Positions 29,721 through 38,130 of a stretch of 55,057 bases of DNA are shown here, one piece after another. Origin of the DNA: Bacteroidota bacterium. Its GTDB lineage: Bacteria; Bacteroidota; Bacteroidia; Chitinophagales; Chitinophagaceae. Both the position numbers and the translations under genes were made by a program. The DNA is taken from contig JAFDYE010000285.1 of the NCBI GenBank assembly GCA_018267585.1, positions 1 to 55,057 on the forward strand, read 5' to 3'. Numbering within the stretch: position 1 is the first letter of the stretch; every line of letters starts with the position of its first letter. The notes under the pieces were generated by a model. The model worked only from the letters and a program-made list of their open reading frames with translations, had not been told where the DNA came from and made no database searches.

Positions 29721-30905
29721 ATGGATACAAAACGAAAGGAGTTGGTGGAGGAGCTGATGCAGCGGCAGCGGCTGGCAGCGCTGTTATTCTGGCGGCCGGA
29801 CGAGCTGGTGATGATGCTGGGCTATATGCCGTTGTGGGGCGTTTCGGTACTTTTTTATCCGGCGGAAGGTCAGGCGGTGCTGTTTGTGCCCGAACTGGAA
29901 CCGGAAGATATTCTTCCTGCCGGCATTGAAGTGAGGAAATATCCCTGGGGGGTGCTTGATGGCAGGGACCCTTGGGTGGTTTTATACAAGGCGATCAGGG
30001 ATGAATTGGCGAAAAGAAGTCCTGGCGGCGGCCGGGTATCCTTTATCAGGAATATTGGCGGCAGTGCGCCATGCCGGATGTCGGGGGAGCAACCGCCATT
30101 GCCGCCGGACCTGGCGGAGCAGTTGGAAAGGGTCAGTGATGCGGGGTGGAGTGATGCCGGAGGCGAATTGGCGGGGCTTTATGAGCAAAAAACGGCGACG
30201 GATGTTGCCGGTTTGGAGAAGACGCATCGAATAGCCGCCCATGCCGTGGAGGTATTCTATCGCGAAGTGGAGAAAGGGCATACGGAGGCTTTGCTTGCGG
30301 CGCAGGTAGAAAGTGCGGTACAGGAGGCCAGCGGAGGGCCCGGTATCAGCTTTGCAAAGGCGTGGCCGATGGTGCAGTCCGGGAGGAACTCGGCGGATGC
30401 CGGAAAGTTCAACAGGAGCACCAATAAAGTCATACAGAGCGGTGAGCTGGTGGTGCTCGAGATGGGGCTTTGCGTGGAGGGTTATTGGGCCGATATAACC
30501 CGTACTGCCGTGGCCGGAGAAGCTACGGATCTGCACCGGCGGATGTACGATGCAGTTATAGGTGCACAGCGGGCCGCATACGGGCTGCTTCGGCCGGGGG
30601 TGGCCATGCGGGAGGTGGATAAGGCCGCGCGGGATTATATCCGGGATGCGGGGTTTGGCGGGTACTTTCCGCATGGGCTGGGGCATCAGACGGGTTTTCG
30701 ATACCACGATCCCGGAGACACTCTGTCGCCCTTTAGTACGGGCGTGCTCCGGGAGGGCATGGTGGTCACGGTGGAGCCGGGCATTTATGGCGAAGCGTTA
30801 GGCGGAGGGCTGCGGATAGAGGATAACGTATTGATCACTGCGGAGGGCTACCGGATATTGTCTGAAAGCCACCGAGAATTAAAAGGAAAAAATCATGGTA
30901 ACTGA
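29721..30905 (+). CDS. M24 family (creatinase/Xaa-Pro aminopeptidase-like) hydrolase
   Basis: A 394-residue protein: creatinase-type N-terminal domain (about 1-150), then the pita-bread fold. Metal-site alignment: VLEMG replaces the usual first Asp with Glu, ADITRT keeps the second Asp, the GLGHQTGF His is present, VEPGIY supplies a Glu and GGLRIEDNV the last Glu. So a binuclear site is probable but non-standard. Family members include proline peptidases, creatinase and the DMSP lyase DddP. A peptidase role makes little sense beside CoA enzymes, so another C-N or C-S bond hydrolysis should be considered. It overlaps the next gene by 11 bp. Confidence 0.85.
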   Translation: MDTKRKELVEELMQRQRLAALLFWRPDELVMMLGYMPLWGVSVLFYPAEGQAVLFVPELEPEDILPAGIEVRKYPWGVLDGRDPWVVLYKAIRDELAKRSPGGGRVSFIRNIGGSAPCRMSGEQPPLPPDLAEQLERVSDAGWSDAGGELAGLYEQKTATDVAGLEKTHRIAAHAVEVFYREVEKGHTEALLAAQVESAVQEASGGPGISFAKAWPMVQSGRNSADAGKFNRSTNKVIQSGELVVLEMGLCVEGYWADITRTAVAGEATDLHRRMYDAVIGAQRAAYGLLRPGVAMREVDKAARDYIRDAGFGGYFPHGLGHQTGFRYHDPGDTLSPFSTGVLREGMVVTVEPGIYGEALGGGLRIEDNVLITAEGYRILSESHRELKGKNHGN

Positions 30906-32106
30906 AAATAGTAACGAAGGAGCTTTAAGCGGAGTTCGGGTCGCCGACCTCACGCAGCTGGTGCAAGGGCCATGGGCTACGCAGATGCTTGGGGACATGG
31001 GAGCCGACATTATCAAGATCGAGCCGCCTGGCGGAGATTGGATGCGGCATTATGCCTATGGTAATCTTTATCCTGGCGGGGAGAGCATTTCGTTTTTGGG
31101 ATTCAACAGGAACAAGCGGAGTATTGCCCTGGATCTGAAGAGCGCGGAGGGGTTGCAGGCGGCAAGGGACATCATATCGAAATGTGACATTGTTATTGAA
31201 AATTTCCGGCCGGGCGTCATGGACAGGCTCGGCATCGGGTATGAAGCATTGCGGGAGGGCCAGCCGGGTCTCATTTATTGTGCGAGCTCGGGTTATGGCA
31301 AGGACGGACCCTACAGGACGCGGCCGGGGCAGGATCTGCTGGCGCAGTCGCTTGCGGGTGGCGCATGGCTGAATGGCCGGCGTGGGGACATGCCTGTCGT
31401 GACGGCGGTAGGTCAGGCAGACCTGCTTACCAGTCTATTTATTGTGCAGTCCGTGCTGGCGGCATTGTATCATCGTCAGCAGACTGGCAGCGGCCAGCGG
31501 ATCGACGCCAGCCTGTTCAATTCTATCATCGCCTTCCATACGCAGGAGATCACCGCCTACCTGCATAAAGGGGCAAATCCCGAGCGGAGCGCTGCAGGTA
31601 TTCCCAATCCCTGGCTGGGCGCCCCATACGGTCTGTATCCCACGCAGGACAGCTACATCGCGATCGGCATGAATTCCGTCCGAAGGCTTGCATCCATCAT
31701 GGGGGTGGATGGATATGACCAGGAGGTTTTCGACAGCAATAATGTCATCGAGGGCAGGGATAGCGTATATGAAAGCTTCGCCGCCGTCTTCAGGACAAAG
31801 ACAACAGATGAATGGCTGAGTCTGTTGCTGCCGCATGATATCTGGTGCTCACAGGTCAACACTTTCAGGGAAATGGCCGTAGACCCACAGGTGCAGCACA
31901 ACGAAATGATCATTGAATATGATCATCCTGCGGCGGGCAAGGTGGCAACGACGGGGATTCCCGTGCAGTTCAGCGGCACTCCGGCGGGTGTGCGGCGTCC
32001 GCCTCCCCTGCTCGGCGAACATACGAAAGAGATACTTACAGAAATTTGCGGATACACGCAGGAGCAGGTGCAGGCCGTAGCGCGTTCTTGCGGGGCTTCT
32101 TCATAA
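30895..32106 (+). CDS. CaiB/BaiF family (class III) CoA-transferase
   Basis: A 403-residue class III CoA-transferase of normal length. Seen: the N-terminal GVRVADLTQLVQGPWATQML and MGADIIKIEPPGGDWMR motifs, the NRNKRSIALDLK segment, VIENFRPGVMDRLG, and the catalytic Asp in RPGQDLLAQSLAG (equivalent to the formyl-CoA transferase nucleophile). It would move CoA between carboxylic acids, without ATP. Together with the enoyl-CoA hydratase it forms a minimal CaiB/CaiD-like module. No CoA ligase, acyl-CoA dehydrogenase or thiolase is nearby. Confidence 0.93.
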   Translation: MVTENSNEGALSGVRVADLTQLVQGPWATQMLGDMGADIIKIEPPGGDWMRHYAYGNLYPGGESISFLGFNRNKRSIALDLKSAEGLQAARDIISKCDIVIENFRPGVMDRLGIGYEALREGQPGLIYCASSGYGKDGPYRTRPGQDLLAQSLAGGAWLNGRRGDMPVVTAVGQADLLTSLFIVQSVLAALYHRQQTGSGQRIDASLFNSIIAFHTQEITAYLHKGANPERSAAGIPNPWLGAPYGLYPTQDSYIAIGMNSVRRLASIMGVDGYDQEVFDSNNVIEGRDSVYESFAAVFRTKTTDEWLSLLLPHDIWCSQVNTFREMAVDPQVQHNEMIIEYDHPAAGKVATTGIPVQFSGTPAGVRRPPPLLGEHTKEILTEICGYTQEQVQAVARSCGASS

Positions 32107-32119
32107 AAAAAGCAGAGTC

Positions 32120-32914
32120 ATGGAAAACAGTATCGATCTTAAAGAGCGTCGGGTATTGATCACGGGTGCTAGCCGTGGGATCGGCGCGGGAATTGCCCGG
32201 GTGATGGCGGCCTGCGGAGCACATTTAGTGATAAATCATCTGCGGGATGGTAACCGGGCGCAAGAGCTTGCTGATGAGCTGCGGAGGATTTACGAAGTGA
32301 AGGTATTGGTGTGTGAGGCGGATATTTCTATCCCGCAGGACGTTTCCGGCCTTTTCCGAAGGGCCGATGAGCAGTTGGGCGGCATTGACGTATTGGTGAA
32401 CAATGCTGGCTGCGAGACCATCGACCATGCCGTCGACCTTGATCTGAACGACTGGGACCGAATATTCAATGTGAATCTTCGGGGCGCCTTCATCTGTGCA
32501 CAGGAGGCGGGGAGGAGAATGGCAGCCCAGAACAGCGGCGTCATCATAAATATTTCCTCGATCCATGACAAAGTGCCCAGGAAGGGGCTGATACATTATT
32601 GTTCGGCCAAGGCAGGGCTGAACATGATGAGCAAGTGTCTGGCGCTGGAACTGGCGCCTTATAGGGTTCGTGTCGTTGCTGTATCTCCCGGCGCGATCGA
32701 GACGGAAATGAACAGGGAGGAAATAGAGAAGTTCGGGCGGGAGAAGTTCAATGGATGGATACCGGGCGGTCGTGTCGGGGGAGTGGAGGATGTAGCATGG
32801 ATCTGCGCCTTTCTTGCCAGCGACAAAGCGGCGTATGTCACGGCTACGGAAATTTATATCGATGGGGGGTACAAGGAAAGCACAATTCCTTATGATCCCC
32901 GGCCAAAAAAATAA
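32120..32914 (+). CDS. SDR family NAD(P)-dependent dehydrogenase
   Basis: A 264-residue classical short-chain dehydrogenase. Cofactor motif TGASRGIG (about residue 15-22), NNAG (about 94), catalytic Ser in NISSIHD, and YCSAK (the Tyr-Lys pair). The glucose 1-dehydrogenase-like C-terminus (VTATEIYIDGGY) suggests a sugar or hydroxy-acid substrate. In this operon it could oxidise the imported sugar to a lactone, or act on a 3-hydroxy or keto intermediate. 13 bp after the CoA-transferase gene. Confidence 0.93.
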   Translation: MENSIDLKERRVLITGASRGIGAGIARVMAACGAHLVINHLRDGNRAQELADELRRIYEVKVLVCEADISIPQDVSGLFRRADEQLGGIDVLVNNAGCETIDHAVDLDLNDWDRIFNVNLRGAFICAQEAGRRMAAQNSGVIINISSIHDKVPRKGLIHYCSAKAGLNMMSKCLALELAPYRVRVVAVSPGAIETEMNREEIEKFGREKFNGWIPGGRVGGVEDVAWICAFLASDKAAYVTATEIYIDGGYKESTIPYDPRPKK

Positions 32915-32924
32915 TAAAAAGCGC

Positions 32925-33338
32925 ATGATCGAAGTATACGAACATACTGACAAGGGATATAATCCTTTTATCATCCGGGAGGGATGGCAGGTAGCGCAGC
33001 TCAATCATATGGAGGCGCAGGACCTCGAGGGGATCCTGAAGATGGATATGCACCTGCAGACCGACGAAGTATTCATTCTGCTGAGAGGAGTGGCGGTGCT
33101 TATCGCTGCGGCGGTCAATGGGCCGGAGGACCTTCACTTCACGTGTGTAAGAATGCGGCCGGGCATTACCTATAATATTCCTGTCAATACCTGGCACAAT
33201 ATCGCCATGGATAAGACGGCGTCCGTGGTCATCGTAGAGAGAAGCGATACGCATCTGGGAGATTTTGTCTATATGCAGCTGACCGATAGTCAGCGGCATC
33301 AGTTGAAGGCGGCAATAAGGACAGCCATGGAAGTGTAG
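32925..33338 (+). CDS. Small cupin-domain protein
   Basis: A 137-residue protein from the ATG at 32925; the open frame reaches back to 32814 inside the SDR gene, but that part is an overlap shadow. One cupin barrel is visible: MHLQTDEVFILLRGVAVLI (motif 1) and PGITYNIPVNTWHNIAMD (motif 2). His is present in HLQTDE and in TWHNI, but the first HxH pair is incomplete, so metal binding is uncertain. It may be a sugar isomerase/lyase or a binding protein; no specific function can be assigned. Confidence 0.78.
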   Translation: MIEVYEHTDKGYNPFIIREGWQVAQLNHMEAQDLEGILKMDMHLQTDEVFILLRGVAVLIAAAVNGPEDLHFTCVRMRPGITYNIPVNTWHNIAMDKTASVVIVERSDTHLGDFVYMQLTDSQRHQLKAAIRTAMEV

Positions 33339-33384
33339 GGCGGGAGCCACACAATGATTACACAATTTTAAAATAGTAAGACTA

Positions 33385-34077
33385 ATGTCAAGAGAACTAC
33401 AACCGCAGCGTTTGCCGGCATGGAATAATGATGAAACACTGTTCGAATTGTACCGAAACGAGCTTTATACGCCTGTTGTGGGTGACATACTGGATGAACT
33501 CGGTTGTTATCACCAGTTCTTGCCTCAGCCTATACAACCCGCGCAAATGCATTTCAAAGTAGCCGGAAGGGCGATGCCTGTGTTGATGATCGACGTGTAT
33601 GGTCCGCAGGAGCGGCCGTTCGGGAAACTGACCGAGGCGCTCGACCAATTGGAAAAGGATGAGGTATATATAGCCAGCGGCGGGGACATGCGTTGTGCGT
33701 ATTGGGGGGAGATACTGACCGCGACGGCGAAGACCCGGGGGGCCTGCGGTGCCGTGATCAACGGATATTACAGGGATACGGCCCGCGTCCTGGAGCAGAA
33801 CTGGCCGGTATTTAGCCGTGGACGTTATGCGCAGGACTCCTGCGTCCGGACGCAGGTGGCGGACTACCGTTGCAGGATCGAGGTAGGCGGCGTGACAGTC
33901 ATGCCAGGCGACCTCGTTTTCGGCGATATCGATGGCGTTGTGGTCATTCCAAGGAAGCATGAAAAGGAAGTTACCATCAGGGCCCTGGAAAAGGCGAGGG
34001 GAGAAAAGATGGTGCGTAAGGAGATCGAGGCGGGGATGTCGAGCACGACGGCTTTCAGGAAATACGGCATTTTATAA
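33385..34077 (+). CDS. RraA/HMG-aldolase family protein (candidate pyruvate aldolase)
   Basis: A 230-residue protein of the RraA-like family, which includes 4-hydroxy-4-methyl-2-oxoglutarate aldolase/oxaloacetate decarboxylase. Family motifs: [39 protein letters not shown] (the substrate Arg and metal-coordinating Asp) and [17 protein letters not shown]. These residues fit a metal-dependent class II pyruvate aldolase rather than the RNase-E regulator RraA. Next to a mannonate-dehydratase-like gene 17 bp downstream, cleavage of a 2-keto-3-deoxy acid is a plausible role. Confidence 0.85.
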   Translation: MSRELQPQRLPAWNNDETLFELYRNELYTPVVGDILDELGCYHQFLPQPIQPAQMHFKVAGRAMPVLMIDVYGPQERPFGKLTEALDQLEKDEVYIASGGDMRCAYWGEILTATAKTRGACGAVINGYYRDTARVLEQNWPVFSRGRYAQDSCVRTQVADYRCRIEVGGVTVMPGDLVFGDIDGVVVIPRKHEKEVTIRALEKARGEKMVRKEIEAGMSSTTAFRKYGIL

Positions 34078-34094
34078 TTGAAAACAAAGAGGAA

Positions 34095-35153
34095 ATGAAA
34101 CTTGGAATGGGTCTTTACAGACATATGCTCGACCGGCAACATTTCGATTTTGCAAGGCAGTGCGGCTGTACGCATATCGTCGTGCATCTGGTAGATTATT
34201 TCAACAAGGGCAATCAAAGCAATAAGGATAATCAGCCCATCGGGGATGACAGTGGTTGGGGGTACGCCGGCGATCCCGGAAAGTTGTGGACGACCGATGA
34301 GCTTAGGGCGTTGAAACGTGCGATCAATGAAGCAGGCCTGGAACTGGAAGCCATCGAAAATTTCGATCCTGCCCATTGGCACGATATCCTGCTGGACGGG
34401 CCACAAAAGGCGCGGCAGATGGAAGGGCTGAAACAGTTGATCCGCAATGTCGGCGCCGCAGGTATCCCGGTAATGGGCTATAATTTCAGCCTGGCCGGAG
34501 TCAGCAGCAGGATGGTTGGAAATTTTGCCCGCGGTAATGCCCAGTCTGTAGGCATGAATGCTGTCGACGATCGCCCTATTCCCAACGGGATGGTCTGGAA
34601 TATGGTCTATGATACCCACGCTCCGGCGGGATATCTGCCCGAGATCAGCCACGGGGAATTGTGGAGCAGGCTCGAATATTTTCTGCATGAGTTGGTGCCT
34701 GTTGCCGAAGAGGCGGGTGTAAGGCTGGCGGCGCATCCCGATGATCCGCCCATGCCAATGATACGACGTACTCCGAGGCTTGTATACCAGCCGCAGCTCT
34801 ATCGAAAGCTGCTGGATATTTACCCCAGCAGGAACAATGCCCTCGAGTTCTGTCTCGGGTCGATAGCCGAGATGACCGAAGGCGATGTATATGAGGCTAC
34901 GCGCGACTATGCCCGGGATATTGCCTATGTCCACTTCCGGAATGTGAAGGGAAAGGTGCCGCACTACAAAGAGGTGTTCGTCGACGAAGGAGACATCGAT
35001 ATGATACGGATCCTGGGAATACTGAAGAATTCGGGATTCGAGGGCGTTCTTATCCCGGATCATACTCCACAGATGAGTTGCGGGCAACCATGGTATGCCG
35101 GGATGGCATATGCGCTGGGATATATGAATGCGTGCATTAAGATGCTGCGCTGA
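34095..35153 (+). CDS. Mannonate dehydratase-like (UxuA family) TIM-barrel protein
   Basis: A 352-residue protein, shorter than E. coli UxuA (about 394) but similar to compact UxuA homologues. Key motifs: LAAHPDDPPMP (metal-binding His), LEFCLGSIAEM (Cys ligand region), VHFRNVKGKVPHYKEVFVDE (second His) and VLIPDHTPQ. UxuA converts D-mannonate to 2-keto-3-deoxygluconate, needing a divalent metal. With the SDR and RraA-like aldolase it could complete a route from mannose to pyruvate. Last gene of the operon; it ends 10 bp before the convergent GMC gene. Confidence 0.87.
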   Translation: MKLGMGLYRHMLDRQHFDFARQCGCTHIVVHLVDYFNKGNQSNKDNQPIGDDSGWGYAGDPGKLWTTDELRALKRAINEAGLELEAIENFDPAHWHDILLDGPQKARQMEGLKQLIRNVGAAGIPVMGYNFSLAGVSSRMVGNFARGNAQSVGMNAVDDRPIPNGMVWNMVYDTHAPAGYLPEISHGELWSRLEYFLHELVPVAEEAGVRLAAHPDDPPMPMIRRTPRLVYQPQLYRKLLDIYPSRNNALEFCLGSIAEMTEGDVYEATRDYARDIAYVHFRNVKGKVPHYKEVFVDEGDIDMIRILGILKNSGFEGVLIPDHTPQMSCGQPWYAGMAYALGYMNACIKMLR

Positions 35154-35163
35154 GGCCGCGGAA

Positions 35164-36894
35164 TTACAGGTTCGTTTTCTTTAATTCACTTACCGCGTAA
35201 TCACATGCTCTTGCGGTTAATGCCATATAAGTAAGCGAGGGGTTTTGACAGGCGGACGATGTCATGCAGGCGCCGTCGGTTACAAAAACGTTGTTTACGG
35301 CATGTAGCTGGTTCCATCTGTTGAGCATAGAGTCTTTGGGGTCACTGCCCATTCTGCAGCCGCCCATTTCGTGTATGTCCCTTCCCGGCGCCTGGTGATT
35401 ATCCCGGGTCCGGATGTTTTTAAATTCGGCTTTTTCAAGCATCTCATGCATCTGTTCCGCCGCATCTCCGGCCATCCTGTCTTCATTTTCGTGCCATCTT
35501 ATATCGGTATGCAGCAGAGGAATGCCCCAGGAATCTCTTTCATTTTTATCAAGCCATACGTGATTGTCTTTATATGGAAGCATTTCTCCCATCGCTACCC
35601 CCCAGAAGGCCCAAGGCCCGGGTTCCGTCAGTCGCTCTTTGTAGGCGGCGCCAATGCCTTCACTATTATTTCCCGCACCCCATCCCTGCCGGAAAGTTGA
35701 ACAGGCCATTGCATATCCTCTTTTAAAATCATTCCTTTTGTCATTGCCAAAATTTCTAAATCTTGGTAGATAAACGCCGGTTGGCCTTCTGCCATAGTAA
35801 TAGCTATCTTCCATGCCTTCGTAAGTAGCTGTTGCGCTGACACGGTAGTTGTGCGTCATGACATACTGCCCGAGCACGCCGCTGTCGTTGCCCAGGCCGT
35901 TGGGGAAGCGTTGGGAGGTGGAGTTCAGCAGTAACAGGTTGGAGTTGATGGAGCCTGCATTCACAAAAATGATGCGGGCATAATATTCGGTCATTTTCTT
36001 TGATGCCGCATCTATCACCCGAACGCCTGTCGCTTTTTGCTTTTGGCCGTCATAAATAATGGAATGGACAACGGCGTTCGTTTGTAAAGTGAGATTTTTT
36101 GTTTTCATGGCTGCGGGCAGTGTGGCGGATTGTGTGCTGAAGTAGGCGCCAAAGGGGCATCCGCGGCTGCATAAATTCCTTGCCTGACAATGACTGCGGC
36201 CGAGGGAAGTATGCAGATCTGTTGAGATCGAAAGATTGGCTGTCCTGCTGATGATCAGGTTGCGTCCCGGAAAATTTGCTTCTATTTTCTGCTTTAAATA
36301 CAGCTCAAGCTTTGTCATTTCAAACGGCGGCAGAAATTCTCCGTCGGGAACCTGCGCCAGCCCATCTCTGTTTCCTGAAATACCTGCAAATCTCTCTACA
36401 TAACTATACCAGGGTGCAATGTCTTTGTAGCGAATAGGCCAGTCAATGCCGATTCCCTCTTTTGCGTTAGCTTCAAAATCCGCTTCCCCCCAGCGCTGTG
36501 TCCATCTGCCCCACATGAGGCTCCTTCCGCCGACATGGTAACCACGTATCCAGTCGAAGGGCTTATCCTGTATATAGGGGTGTTGTTTATCGTTTAAGAA
36601 CATTTTTGTGGTGAATTCATCCACCACACCTGCACGGGAAAGGATAGGATTTTCGCCGGTAAACTTTCCTGTAAGGCTGCCCCGGTGAGGCATATCCCAG
36701 GGGTTCATCGAAGCTGTATCGTAATCTTTTATATGTTGAATGTTGCCACCGCGTTCGAGTGCCAGGACTTTCAGTCCTTTTTCGGTCAATTCTTTCATGG
36801 CCCACCCGCCACTTATCCCTGTCCCGATAACAATGGCATCGTATGTGTGCTGTTCTTTCGCTTTGTTATTTATTAAGAGGGAATCCTGAGGCAT
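35164..36894 (-). CDS. GMC-family FAD-dependent oxidoreductase (glucoside 3-dehydrogenase-like)
   Basis: A 576-residue flavoprotein from the ATG at 36894; the frame continues 43 codons upstream without conserved features. FAD motif GTGISGG at residues 24-30. A Cys cluster CQARNLCSRGC could hold an Fe-S centre, as in FAD-dependent glucose dehydrogenases. The C-terminus carries HEMGGCRMG (active-site His) and SSACQNPSLTYMALT (Asn). No signal peptide is seen; related enzymes are exported with a small TAT subunit (gluconate 2-dehydrogenase subunit 3 type), which is absent here. Divergent from a DUF1080 gene, suggesting 3-keto-glycoside formation. Confidence 0.88.
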   Translation of the reverse strand: MPQDSLLINNKAKEQHTYDAIVIGTGISGGWAMKELTEKGLKVLALERGGNIQHIKDYDTASMNPWDMPHRGSLTGKFTGENPILSRAGVVDEFTTKMFLNDKQHPYIQDKPFDWIRGYHVGGRSLMWGRWTQRWGEADFEANAKEGIGIDWPIRYKDIAPWYSYVERFAGISGNRDGLAQVPDGEFLPPFEMTKLELYLKQKIEANFPGRNLIISRTANLSISTDLHTSLGRSHCQARNLCSRGCPFGAYFSTQSATLPAAMKTKNLTLQTNAVVHSIIYDGQKQKATGVRVIDAASKKMTEYYARIIFVNAGSINSNLLLLNSTSQRFPNGLGNDSGVLGQYVMTHNYRVSATATYEGMEDSYYYGRRPTGVYLPRFRNFGNDKRNDFKRGYAMACSTFRQGWGAGNNSEGIGAAYKERLTEPGPWAFWGVAMGEMLPYKDNHVWLDKNERDSWGIPLLHTDIRWHENEDRMAGDAAEQMHEMLEKAEFKNIRTRDNHQAPGRDIHEMGGCRMGSDPKDSMLNRWNQLHAVNNVFVTDGACMTSSACQNPSLTYMALTARACDYAVSELKKTNL

Positions 36895-37074
36895 GTCATA
36901 TATTTTTAAATTCAGATCCTGCCCGGCTAATTTAGCCGTGCTGCGTCGAGCATAGGTGCGGTTGCTGCAAATTAAACCATTCAGCAGTAGTTGCTTCACA
37001 TCAATTTTAAGATAGTTTGACACTTTATTAAGCTTGCCGACCGCCAGGAAAAGAGTAAGATAGTTGAAATACCT

Positions 37075-37123
37075 GTTAACCAGGTTTTAGTAATAGCCCG
37101 GGGTGGGTTTTATCTTCGTATTG
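37075..37123 (+). promoter_or_regulatory. Extended promoter element upstream of the DUF1080 gene (copy B)
   Basis: Same 49-bp element as at 13416-13464: GTTAA, GTTnTAG, AGCC, GGGG, GGTT and TATCTTCGTAT in identical spacing, 35/49 identical. The -7-like box (37111-37118) is 31 nt before the ATG at 37150. It lies in the divergent region between the GMC gene and the DUF1080 gene. Confidence 0.6.
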
Positions 37124-37149
37124 CCGATTTGCCTTTAATCAATCAAAAC

Positions 37150-38079
37150 ATGAAGACAGCATTCCTGATCATTTCGCTAGCGCTCGCCGGCATTGCGGTT
37201 CGGGCACAGGGAGACACGACAGCTTTATTGGGACGATGGGACATCACTGTGCATGCGCCGGGGAGGGATTTCCCGAGCTGGCTGGAAGTGTGCAAGTCCG
37301 GCTCGCGTTATATAGTGGGACGGTTTGTGGGTGGCGGGGGCAGTTCGCGCCCGATCTCCCGGGTAGACCTGGAAAACGGGAAGATGCGTTTTTCGATACC
37401 GCCGCAGTGGGATAGTGAGGACAGGAATTTGGATGTCGAGGGTAGTATACGGGGAGATAGCCTTGTGGGTTCGATGGTGATGCCCAGCGGGGAAACGCTT
37501 AATTGGGTGGGTTACCGCGCGCCGGCGTTGCGACGTCAGGATGAGCCGGTATGGGGTAAGCCGATCACACTGTTCAATGGGAAGGATCTTTCCGGGTGGC
37601 ATGCTACGGGTAAGACCGATCAATGGGTGGTGGAGGGCGGTATCCTGCGCAGTCCGCGACCGGGGACGAATATCGTCACAGATCAAAAATTCACCGATTT
37701 CAAGCTGCATATCGAATTCCGTTATCCCAGGGCCGGCAACAGCGGCGTCTATCTGCGCGGCCGTTATGAGGTGCAGATCGAGGATGAGGAAAGCGGGGTT
37801 GTAGCGCCGAACGAGGTGATCAGCTCCGTCTATGGATTTCTGCCGCCTTTGGAGCAGGCTTCGAAAGGGCCGGGTGTATGGCAAACCTATGACATAATGC
37901 TGGTGGGCAGGTTGGTGACCATCGTATTCAATGGAAGAACCGTGATCTGCCGCTCGGAGATACCCGGGATCACCGGCGGAGCGTTGGACAGTCATGAGGG
38001 TGAGCCGGGACCTATCTTTTTGCAGGGGGACCATCGGGCGATCGAATACCGGAACATCATACTGACGCCGGCTAAATAG
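37150..38079 (+). CDS. DUF1080 (3-keto-glycoside hydrolase-like) exported protein
   Basis: A 309-residue protein with a signal peptide (MKTAFLIISLALAGIAVRAQ). Residues of about 25-125 form a beta-barrel-like extra domain (GRWDITVHAPGRDFPSWLEV). The DUF1080 jelly-roll spans about 137-308: ITLFNGKDLSGWHATG, DFKLHIEFRYPRAGNSGVYL, GRYEVQIEDE and FLQGDHRAIEYRNIILTP. Characterised DUF1080 proteins of Bacteroidota act on 3-keto-disaccharides or 3-keto-glycosides. A TTG at 37129 extends the frame but the leader fixes the ATG. Together with the GMC oxidoreductase this would make an oxidise-then-cleave pair. Confidence 0.88.
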   Translation: MKTAFLIISLALAGIAVRAQGDTTALLGRWDITVHAPGRDFPSWLEVCKSGSRYIVGRFVGGGGSSRPISRVDLENGKMRFSIPPQWDSEDRNLDVEGSIRGDSLVGSMVMPSGETLNWVGYRAPALRRQDEPVWGKPITLFNGKDLSGWHATGKTDQWVVEGGILRSPRPGTNIVTDQKFTDFKLHIEFRYPRAGNSGVYLRGRYEVQIEDEESGVVAPNEVISSVYGFLPPLEQASKGPGVWQTYDIMLVGRLVTIVFNGRTVICRSEIPGITGGALDSHEGEPGPIFLQGDHRAIEYRNIILTPAK

Positions 38080-38130
38080 GGATGAACGGCTAATTGGGAA
38101 TCGCATACCTCAAATACCTGATTTTCCCTT

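Noticed and set aside
28950-32106. Carnitine or DMSP degradation module (CaiB, CaiD, DddP-like M24)
   Set aside because: The family resemblance is real but no transporter, ligase or dehydrogenase for these substrates is present, and the surrounding genes are sugar-directed.
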